Assembly (NCBI GenBank): GCA_018817425.1
Contig: JAHITX010000117.1
Coordinates: forward strand, 1-64,000
DNA from: Pseudomonadota bacterium
Lineage (GTDB): Bacteria > Desulfobacterota > Desulfobacteria > Desulfobacterales > RPRI01
Direction: 5' to 3'
DNA: 64,000 nt
Shown one piece after another: positions 1 through 7,100 of this stretch. How positions within the stretch are numbered: position 1 is the stretch's first letter; each line of letters begins with the position of its first letter. Both the position numbers and the translations under genes were made by a program. The notes under the pieces are model-generated. The model worked only from the letters and a program-made list of their open reading frames with translations, made no database searches and was not told the origin of the DNA.

Positions 1-355
1 CAAGAGCGTGGCATGCAGTGAGAGAAGTACCAGGAACTTGGGAGACCCTTTCGGCCTCCTTGAACTTAAAGGTAGGATGTTTCAACCAAAAGAAGGGCAT
101 TAAGGGAGCCAGATAATCTCATAGTACTCTGAGACGGTAACGCCGATTATAAGGGGAAGGGGATGACGGTATTGTGCAGCCCGCAAAGGAAACATATGCA
201 GATAAGACAGGTTGATAAACATATGCAAACCTCACTGTAGGGAATAGCAATTTTTGTACGAATCGAACAATACCGAGGAGCCTTGTGCGGGAGAACCGCA
301 TGCAGGGATGTGTGAGAGGGCGGTCGGGTAACTGGCCGTTCTATCTCGATGGCGA
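1..355 (+). mobile_element. Group II intron remnant, reverse-transcriptase ORF deleted
   Basis: The stretch resembles a bacterial group II intron of the kind frequent in Desulfobacteraceae. The 5' part has intron-like segments (GTACTCTGAGAC near 123, AAGGGGAAGGGG near 150). It is followed by what looks like the first 14 codons of an intron reverse transcriptase at 196-240 (MQIRQVDKHMQTSL), which end in a TAG. Immediately after comes a domain V/VI-like segment (GTGCGGGAGAACCGCATGCA, about 284-303, then a GC-rich hairpin to about 345). The roughly 1.5-kb catalytic ORF that should lie between these parts is missing, so the element cannot encode its own mobility protein. Identification is from remembered intron sequence patterns, and the 5' boundary lies outside the window. 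Confidence 0.55.
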
Positions 356-444
356 AATCAAAAAATAAGGAGGCGCGAAATGTAATAGTTGTTTATTATT
401 GGTAGAAGTAATTTTATAAATTGTACAAGAAAAAGGAGGAAGGT

Positions 445-972
445 ATGAAGAATAAGTATTTATCCATATTAATAGCAGTTTTAATACTGGTTGGAATACC
501 TGTGATGGCTCAATCTGCTTCAGTAACAAAAACATTCTGGGGCACTGTATGGGATGGCCCTTTCACGGGGTACATTGGAACTGGTAGCTTTTCTTATGAC
601 GATAAGCTTATAAATAATGGCGATGAAGGGATAAATCCAACAGGCGGATTATCGGTTATGTTTTCTTTTTACAGTCAGTTTTTTGACGAAACCAATGATA
701 TAGACTTCAACGGATATCCTGAACTTTCGTTTGATGATTTTATACCAATTTCATTAGACTATGTACTTGTTAATGGTATAAACGGTGTTAATTTCAATGT
801 CCCTAATTTGGCAGAATTATCCATGTGGGAGTTGTTTCCCTCCAGCGGAGGCTATGACTTCGAAACTATAATATATGCGGCATCTGTCCCAATTCCAGGT
901 ACATTATGGTTATTAGGTTCAGGGATAGCAGCTCTAATTGGGTTACGGACAAAAAAGATTTATAAAGTATAG
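445..972 (+). CDS. PEP-CTERM sorting domain protein
   Basis: A secreted protein of 175 aa. It has an N-terminal signal peptide (MKNKYLSILIAVLILVGIPV, cleaved near AQS-AS), a middle region rich in Gly, Asp, Asn, Phe and Tyr with no recognised catalytic motif, and a C-terminal sorting signal: VPIPGTLWLLGSG, a hydrophobic stretch, and a basic tail (RTKKIYK). This is the PEP-CTERM/exosortase arrangement in the VPxPG form typical of Desulfobacteraceae. The start is set by an AGGAGG at 434-439, five bases before ATG; an upstream TTG at 421 has no such site. The gene stands alone and probably has no link to the cobalamin genes. PEP-CTERM proteins are usually exported to the surface or exopolysaccharide; the specific role is unknown. 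Confidence 0.75.
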   Translation: MKNKYLSILIAVLILVGIPVMAQSASVTKTFWGTVWDGPFTGYIGTGSFSYDDKLINNGDEGINPTGGLSVMFSFYSQFFDETNDIDFNGYPELSFDDFIPISLDYVLVNGINGVNFNVPNLAELSMWELFPSSGGYDFETIIYAASVPIPGTLWLLGSGIAALIGLRTKKIYKV

Positions 973-1062
973 CCGAATGAGACTTCTATTATTTATCTTC
1001 AATTTTAGCAGTGAACCAAATTTAATGGTGCCTTAAGGTAATGCAGAAAGTTCGATTGATAG

Positions 1063-1215
1063 TCGAACCATGCTCCAAAAGCATTTACAGATATTGATTT
1101 GGAGAAAAAAATAGATGAGATTTATGCTTTCATGGTGGGAAAGCCGGTGTACGCTGACATGAAAAAAGATTACAGGAAAATCGGAGCTGAGTATGACATG
1201 GGAATGTTGAAATAA
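1063..1215 (+). pseudogene. C-terminal fragment of an unidentified protein
   Basis: An open stretch of about 50 codons without a start codon reads SNHAPKAFTDIDLEKK... and ends ...GAEYDMGMLK, then TAA. The amino-acid composition (regular charged/hydrophobic alternation, no low complexity) is protein-like, and the end abuts the repeat at 1218. I read it as the surviving 3' end of a gene whose upstream part was lost, but I do not recognise the family. It could also be chance. Confidence 0.3.
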
Positions 1216-1217
1216 CG

Positions 1218-1359
1218 GAGCCAGTTTCAAAACGTTCCATTTCGGCCGATCTCTGCGTTGGGTGAAAATTTTAATCCTCGAAATACTCCATGTATTCCTG
1301 CGGTTAAAATTATCACCCACCTTGAACTTGACCAAACTGAAACGTTTTGAAAGTGGCTC
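1218..1359. repeat. MITE-like palindromic repeat, 142 bp
   Basis: The ends are inverted repeats of 21 bp matching at 19 positions: GAGCCAGTTTCAAAACGTTCC at 1218-1238 against the complement of 1339-1359. A second inverted pair lies inside (GGGTGAAAATTTTAA at 1260-1274 against 1304-1318, 14 of 15). The whole element can therefore fold as nested stems. It encodes nothing. The form is that of a short non-autonomous transposable repeat; no target-site duplication is obvious. Confidence 0.6.
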
Positions 1360-1411
1360 AACGGTGAAAAAAAGGAGAAATAACAATGGAGTTTGCCATT
1401 AAAGAATTGTC

Positions 1412-1441
1412 TTGACAAAATACTTCATTAATTCTTATTAA
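1412..1441 (+). promoter_or_regulatory. Sigma-70-type promoter of riboswitch 1
   Basis: TTGACA at 1412-1417 and TATTAA at 1436-1441 are separated by 18 bases, and the riboswitch begins about 16 bases downstream. The same TTGACA-N18-TATTA(A/G) layout precedes the riboswitches at 42867, 50620 and 59176. Confidence 0.7.
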
Positions 1442-1456
1442 AGAGGTACATATATA

Positions 1457-1779
1457 TTCAGGTGCTTTTTAGAATATGGCGGCATGTGAAATGCCGCCCT
1501 ACGTAATGCGATGTAGGGCGGGGGTTTTACACCCCGCCGGAATAGGGAACCCCGTGTGAATCGGGGGCGGGCCCGCCGCTGTAATCGGGGACAAAGGCTG
1601 TAAGATGTCACTGTCACATAATATTGTGATGGGAAGGCGCAGCCTGATGGATGATCCGAGAGCCAGAAGACCTGCCTGAATATTTGCGTGTTTTCTACGG
1701 ACAAGAGAGCGCATCAAGGATTCTGAGGATAAATAAGGGACATCCCCGGATCGATTAATTTCGGTTCGGGGATTTTTTT
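1457..1779 (+). promoter_or_regulatory. Cobalamin riboswitch 1 with terminator
   Basis: The aptamer (about 1457-1682) has the conserved blocks in order: a P1 strand ending CAGGTGC, AATAGGGAACCC, GCCCGCCGCTGTAATCGGGG, GTCACTG, GATGGGAAGGC and CAGAAGACCTGCC, closed by ATTCAGG/CCTGAAT. Downstream is the expression platform, a terminator-like hairpin at 1743-1770 (CCCCGGATCGA.../...TTCGGTTCGGGG) followed by eight T. Binding of adenosylcobalamin would be expected to switch off the genes after 1829. A 61-bp palindromic repeat sits in one aptamer arm (1478-1538). Confidence 0.93.
1478..1538 (+). repeat. Triple-hairpin palindromic repeat inside riboswitch 1
   Basis: Three consecutive stems: GGCGGCAT/ATGCCGCC, CCCTAC/GTAGGG and GGCGGGG/CCCCGCC. 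It lies between the GGTGC and AGGGAACCC blocks of the aptamer, where riboswitches 5 and 6 have only a GCTC/GAGC mini-hairpin. Copies occur at 42889, 59199 and, outside a riboswitch, at 20580. Confidence 0.75.
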
Positions 1780-1828
1780 TGTGCATTGGCGGGCCTGGAT
1801 ATAAATCTTTTAATTGGGAGAAGATGTG

Positions 1829-2089
1829 ATGAAAACTGGTGTAATTGTTTGTATGGTGGGAGATCAAACATCAGAAACAAATTTTGATTTGGTCCAGGCA
1901 GTCAAGAACTTAAAGATTAATGCGGATAGAGTGGAAGTTGTTTCTTCAAAAGAGGGCCATTTTGATGTTATGGATGCCTGTTGGGTGCTCACAGCAAGAG
2001 GAATGAACAGGATTGTCTGCATGACCTGTGAACTTGTCAGCCATTCGGAGCTAAGATTAACAGGTCGTGAACTTAGATTGTGCGGATAA
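1829..2089 (+). CDS. Small Cys-containing protein under cobalamin riboswitch control
   Basis: An 86-aa protein not assigned to a known family. The start is ATG 1829, preceded by GGGAGAAG at 1816-1823; a TTG start at 1814 is less likely. It begins MKTGVIVCMVGDQ and ends with RELRLCG. Five cysteines are present, including a CxxC (CMTC, about residues 65-68). The predicted pattern is a strand, a helix (FDLVQAVKNLKI), a strand and another helix, so it looks like a small alpha/beta domain. It is the first gene after riboswitch 1. The same context after riboswitch 4 retains only a 6-codon vestige (MKTGAF) at 43256. The neighbouring radical SAM gene raises the possibility that it is a substrate or partner of that enzyme, but nothing proves this. 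Confidence 0.6.
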   Translation: MKTGVIVCMVGDQTSETNFDLVQAVKNLKINADRVEVVSSKEGHFDVMDACWVLTARGMNRIVCMTCELVSHSELRLTGRELRLCG

Positions 2090-2169
2090 TTAATATAGTG
2101 ATTGTCCAAATTATCTAACGATTGCAGCTTGTTTTAGATTGTTTGGTAAATATAATTTATGTAAAACAC

Positions 2170-2345
2170 GATACGGATACGGATACGGATACTGCTGTGG
2201 TTTATAAATTTGGGACAATCTATACTACTGCCGAGTGGCTTTCCGAATATGTAAAAAAACCATCCTCAAAATGTTATGCACATTGACCGTAATGAGATTG
2301 TAAAACGGAATTATCTTGAAGTTGGGGAAGCACTCGATACAAAAA
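2170..2345 (+). pseudogene. Decayed 5' end of a TonB-dependent receptor gene
   Basis: This stretch is closely similar in DNA to the beginning of the intact receptor gene at 43321 (codons around 35-80). Shared protein segments include AVVYK.GT, LSEYVK, IDRNEI and KRN.LEVGE. An A-run length difference near 2256 shifts the frame, and a tandem repeat of GATACG units at 2170-2193 replaces the corresponding segment. Similarity stops at about 2345, where the radical SAM gene takes over. It is therefore a truncated, frameshifted copy whose last part has been captured as the N-terminus of the next ORF. Confidence 0.8.
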
Positions 2346-3376
2346 AGATTGTAATTGAAATTGTTGATTTCATGCCCATACGTTATCTTATTTTGGTTCT
2401 GACCATGCGCTGCAACCTGCAATGTAGTTATTGCTACTATGGCGAATCTTGCTCTGCGCCGGACATGACTGCGAAAGTGATGCAGCAAGCTATGTCATTG
2501 GTTGTTGCCGGAGAACAAAGGTTTCATCTTCAGCTTACAGGTGGAGAAGCTACCCTGGTACCTGAACTGATTGAAAGGGCAGCCATTCTGGCGAGTGATA
2601 CCGGACGCTGTGGCAGTATGGGTGTTCAGACCAATACCACCTGCCTTTCATCTGATCTGCTGGATATATTAAAGGCTCATTCATTTCAGGTTGGAGTCAG
2701 CCTGGACGGCCCGCCTCCGATCCAGCACTTGCAGCGTGGTATGGCATCCGAAACTTTTCAGGGCTTACAGAGATTGGAAGCTGCGGGTATTCCCTTTAAT
2801 GTTACTACGGTGGTAACACAAGCCAATGCGGCCTTTTTAGACAGCCTGGTGCTGGCCGTGGCAGGATTTGCCTGCGTTCGGGGTATCGGTTTAGATCTGC
2901 TGATAAACAAAGGGCGCGCGAAGGATTCTGCGTTCGTAGCACCGGCGGACAAGCATATCTTAACAAATGGATTGCAAAAAATGGTGGCTGCTCTGGATGG
3001 CGTTAATGAGCGAAGATCAGTTCCTATTCGCCTACGTGAACGCGATTTGCTTTTGACTGCTAAAAATCAAAAGTGTTCCGTTTTTTGTCACGCCTGCCTT
3101 GGAGAAAGCATTGCAGTGCAGCCCGATGGCAAGATCTTTCCCTGCGGTCAAACACTGGGTGATTCGCGGTTTTTTGCCGGAACAGTTTGGGAACCGCGAT
3201 TCGAAAACTTAAAAACACTGAGTAATTTTAAACCGCATGGCGCTTTGTGTAACTCTTGTGATCTTGAGAAAATATGTCCCGGTGATTGTCCCAGCCGCTT
3301 ATTTTACAATCAACAAGAAAACCCGACACAGGTATGTGATCTGTATCATGCTCTATGGCAAATAGAAAAAGGATGA
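2276..3376 (+). CDS. Radical SAM/SPASM-domain protein with captured N-terminus
   Basis: A radical S-adenosylmethionine enzyme with an N-terminal cluster motif CNLQCSYC (C-x3-C-x2-C) near residues 43-50 of the 366-aa reading. A GGE-type motif follows (LTGGEAT), then a C-terminal SPASM-like Cys region (CHACLGES, FPCGQ, CNSCDLEKICPGDCP, C). SPASM enzymes typically modify peptides or proteins, or act in cofactor maturation. The first 30 or so residues derive from a TonB receptor remnant (2170-2345), so the native start may be ATG 2372 (MPIRYLILVLTMRC, 334 aa); neither start has a convincing Shine-Dalgarno. It follows the 86-aa gene under riboswitch 1. The substrate is unknown. Confidence 0.8.
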   Translation: MHIDRNEIVKRNYLEVGEALDTKKIVIEIVDFMPIRYLILVLTMRCNLQCSYCYYGESCSAPDMTAKVMQQAMSLVVAGEQRFHLQLTGGEATLVPELIERAAILASDTGRCGSMGVQTNTTCLSSDLLDILKAHSFQVGVSLDGPPPIQHLQRGMASETFQGLQRLEAAGIPFNVTTVVTQANAAFLDSLVLAVAGFACVRGIGLDLLINKGRAKDSAFVAPADKHILTNGLQKMVAALDGVNERRSVPIRLRERDLLLTAKNQKCSVFCHACLGESIAVQPDGKIFPCGQTLGDSRFFAGTVWEPRFENLKTLSNFKPHGALCNSCDLEKICPGDCPSRLFYNQQENPTQVCDLYHALWQIEKG

Positions 3377-3435
3377 GCAAAAATGGCTAACAGGTAAAAA
3401 ATATGAAAGCGCTTAAACTGGCATTAATTCATTTA

Positions 3436-3609
3436 TCAGTTCAGACAAGGCCAATAAAATTGTTGATAATCCATATCTTCTGCGAGAGCTATACCGGCAG
3501 AATTACGGCTTACCCATTGCCTGAAACATCGTATAAAACTGGGATCATGAAACTGAAGTACTTCTCCCATACAGTCCAAATCTTGTTGTATGCGCCAATA
3601 AAGATACAT
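3436..3609 (-). CDS. 57-aa protein, paralogue of the one at 58934
   Basis: A small cytosolic-looking protein, not recognised as any known family. It begins MYLYWRIQQDLDCMGEVLQF and ends YQQFYWPCLN. It aligns without gaps over its full 57 residues with the product of 58934-59107: shared segments are MYLYWRIQQDL, C13, GEV, DPSFIRC (C28), RN, AG, ALAED and a terminal LN. Full-length conservation with different codons is strong evidence that it is a real gene. GGGAGG lies five bases upstream of the ATG. It is 21 bases downstream of cobO in the same direction, at the end of the riboswitch 2 gene run that contains CobN. The paralogue also ends a CobN operon, which links the family to CobN-type chelatases. 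Confidence 0.85.
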   Translation of the reverse strand: MYLYWRIQQDLDCMGEVLQFHDPSFIRCFRQWVSRNSAGIALAEDMDYQQFYWPCLN

Positions 3610-3630
3610 TTTTACCTCCCATTTTCAAAT

Positions 3631-4152
3631 TTAAAACTCGATGCCTTTTTGTGCTATTATGCCGGACTTTAAAGGATGCTTGATTGCACCCATCTCAGTT
3701 ACCATATCGGCAGCATCCAGTAGAGCCCGAGGTGCTTCCCGGCCGGTTATTACAACATGCATGTTTGCGGTTCTGTTTGCAAAAACTTTCAGTACAGGAT
3801 CTAAAGATATCATTTTATATAGTAACAAATAGGTGAACTCATCTAGTACAACCATATCATAGTGATCTGATAACATGGTCTCACAAGCGAATTCCCACGC
3901 TATCCTTGCTGCGGCTTTATCTTTTTCAATATCATCCGACTTCCAGGTAAATCCATTACCCATTACATGAAAGTCAATTATGTTTTTGAATCGTTTTACA
4001 GATTCCATTTCGCCATATTTCCAACTGCCTTTGATAAACTGTATAAAACATACCTTCATGCCATGACCGGCAGCTCGCATTGCCATTCCCAAAGCAGCAG
4101 TTGTTTTTCCCTTGCCGTTTCCTGTATTGACAATAAGTAATCCTTTTCTCAT
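3631..4152 (-). CDS. cobO: Cob(I)alamin adenosyltransferase
   Basis: The enzyme transfers the adenosyl group of ATP to the cobalt of a reduced corrinoid, giving adenosylcobalamin or its precursors. The 173-aa product has the CobA/CobO hallmark P-loop at the N-terminus, NTGNGKGKTTAA (about residues 9-20), and the family segments FIQFIKG and VVLDEFTYLL. Length is usual for the family. It lies 33 bases downstream of cobN and 21 bases upstream of the 57-aa gene, all on the minus strand. It probably serves both corrinoids salvaged through the receptors here and the de novo pathway. Confidence 0.93.
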   Translation of the reverse strand: MRKGLLIVNTGNGKGKTTAALGMAMRAAGHGMKVCFIQFIKGSWKYGEMESVKRFKNIIDFHVMGNGFTWKSDDIEKDKAAARIAWEFACETMLSDHYDMVVLDEFTYLLLYKMISLDPVLKVFANRTANMHVVITGREAPRALLDAADMVTEMGAIKHPLKSGIIAQKGIEF

Positions 4153-4185
4153 ATATGATTCCTTATGTTTCCATATTCCTTAATT

Positions 4186-7100
4186 TTAACGTTCACCGAT
4201 TTTCCAGTCCACTTCCCACTTTTCCACATCCGATACAGTTAAGACCTCCACCTTATTGCCTTGAAAATCTTCTTGCACCTCTCCCATTATCTCTTCCATA
4301 TATCCTTCGATTTCCAGAGCTGTTGCCTGTACAGCCGAAAGCTTATCGGCATCGGCTTCCCATAGTCCTCTGGAAGCAGCTTCAAGCAACCGCCGTGTGA
4401 TTTCTTCAAGAGCGTAGGGATTATTTTCTCGCAACCATTCGCTGTTTATTTCATTAAGAATATATTTTTCCGTTACAGATTCAAACATGCCTTTGGGAAC
4501 AAGATTCGTTGTGGCACTCCATTTAAACAGTGTATTGACTTGTCCTGCCACAATCTGGGCTCCTTGGTAGCCGTGATGTTTTAACTGGTCGATCCAGGCC
4601 TGATTGAGCAGTTTAGCTCTGGCTGTTTTCTGTATTTCCTGGCCTAAGTCTCGAACATCTGCGTTTTCAGGCAAGGTGCTGTCGCCCCAGTAGAGCCGAG
4701 GGGGATGTTTCCCCACAGTGGCGGAAGCTGCGGCCATACCGCCCTGGCAGACAGCGTAGCATCCGCAGTCTAAAAGATCATATTCTGCTGAGGACTGTTT
4801 CATGTAAGCTACGTCGATGCGGGCCAGTTGTTCGGCAAACATTTGTTTGGACTGCATGCCGTATACCTCGGTGTTCAGGTCGTTAAAGCCGTAAGCAAAC
4901 CCGCCCCCATTTATATAAACCTCGGCCAGATCGACGGCATCATTCCATGCTGAGGCATCCAGCGCCAGTCCTACCCCCAGGCCATAAGCGCCCGGGGCTG
5001 AAGAAAAGATTCTTAAGGTGGCCAATCGCCTTATTTTAGATTCTAAGATCTCATCTTCGGTCTGTTCACGCAGTTTGTCCATTTCCTGCCTGGTATGTTT
5101 GCGGATGAAGTTGCGATCTTCGGGTTCGTCTAAAAAACTGAGTGTAACTACAGCACGATCTATCAGCTCGCAAAAGTTGGGAACCATATCGCGCATAATA
5201 GATGAAGTCTGAACTGTTACATCTACACGGGGCCGTGGTATGGGTTGGCCTTGCGGCCGGTTCAGGATTAATTCATCCAAAGGGATGGCCTCTACTTCAC
5301 GGATAAGTCCGGAGGGGTGCCATAAAGGATGTGCGCCCATCAAATAGAGAATCTGGCATAACAGTTCGCCGTCTGATTTAAAAGCATCGGTGCTCCAAAT
5401 GTTTATGCCTATGCTTTCCGGGAAACGATTTTCCTCATTCAGAAACTTACACAACAGTTTGTCCGCCATCTGCCGGCCTATGGCCCAGGCTGCTTGTGTT
5501 GGCAAAGCAGTTACATCAGTGGCAAAGAAATTACGCCCTGTCGGCAACAAATCAATACGGCTCCGGCTAAGGGAACCGCTCAAACCCGGAGGTATATAAC
5601 GGCCTTCCATTCCGGCCAACAGGTTCGTGATTTCATGATCACAATGTTTGAGTTGTTTTGCCGTATTCCGGCAAAAGTTGCGAAGTGGTTCAATATCCGG
5701 TGATGATGTATCTGACTCCCTGCCTGAAGCAAGTTGGTCAAGTAATTCTGCCGCCGAATCATAAGATGAAGAGTCTTTTTTTTGCAACCAGCCAGCTATT
5801 GTTGCGATGTCCGGCAGATCAGGAGGCGATGTCCGAAGCATGGTAGCCAAAAGGCGGCCCACGGCCCCGCTGTCGGGTGGTTTTCCCAGCAGATGCAGTC
5901 CTTCCGGCATCAAAGCCTGTCTTGCAAGTGTAATCTGTTGGCGTGCCATAGTAGCAATGTTCATCAGATCCTGAGATTGTGGAACTGAGTCAACAATGTG
6001 CAGTTCCAGCAGAAGCGGTATAAGTTCTGTTCCTATAACTTCTTTGCGACCAATTTCACCCATCTGGTGAGCTTTGTGGTATTGCTCCAAAAGAGCCTCC
6101 AAACGGCAGGTCTTTTCATCCATAGGCGCAGGTCGATATACAGGCGTCAGATGATCTACAAGAACTGCTTGTCCGCGTCGTTTGGCAATCAGGCCCTCAC
6201 CGGTGGCATCCATGATATAAACATAAAGATTGGGCAGATCTCCGATGGAGATTTCGGAAAAACAGGTATCACAAAGACCTGTTTGTTTGCCGGGTAAAAA
6301 TTCAAGTGATCCTTCGGTGCCGAAATGTACTACCGCATCCGAGTTATCCCGGATATATTTGTATGTGGCCAACCAATGATGCGGCGGTGACAGCAGAGGA
6401 TCATGTAAAATCCGGCAAACTTCACCAGTGCATTTTGCGCCATAGCAACCCCGCTTTGGTTGAGCAATGATACGGATATTACCGTATTGAATGCCTGTTA
6501 TCACCAGAACATCTTCTCCATTGTCATTATAAACCATGCCCTTACCGGGAAACACGTCCCAATCGGTAAAAACCTTGCGGCGGGAAGATTCGGGAATATT
6601 ATCAAACCAGTATTTATACTCTTTTGAGTCCATTTTATATAGTGCGCCGCCCTTGTTTATAATTTCGTCTACAGTGGTCCAACGAAATTCAGTTGTAGCC
6701 TTACGGCTCATAATTTCATTTAATATGTCACGGCCACAATGCGGAGCTTGTCCAACGTCATATCCGGCGGCTTTCATTGCTTTTAAAACCAGTGCCAGGC
6801 TTTCGAAAGTATCTAAACCCATTGCCATACCAACTGTTGCTTCCGCCCCCTTGCATGGGTTGTTATGCAAAACAAAGGTGATTTGCTTTTCCCGGTTGGC
6901 CAGGCGTTGTAACCGAATCCAGCGCTTTAGCCTGCAACAGAGAGTTAGGATTCGCTCTTCAATGGGCATGAAAGGAAGATACCCGATACCCTTGCCATGG
7001 GAACCTTCCTGCCTGCTGCCCGCTATCAGAACCGGGGTGATAACCCCGCATGTTTCAGGCTGGGCGAGACTATAGACAGTAGTAAGTGCAGGGAGTCCTT

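Noticed and set aside
1438-1867. Minus-strand reading frames across riboswitch 1 (and 59227-59439 across riboswitch 7)
   Set aside because: They are antisense to a cobalamin aptamer and terminator. The peptide similarity between them only reflects the conserved RNA on the other strand.
3403-3672. Plus-strand frame starting MKALKLALIHL, overlapping the 57-aa gene
   Set aside because: Most of it is antisense to the conserved 57-aa gene and the cobO end. The first few codons could be the stump of an unrelated gene, but there is too little to support it.
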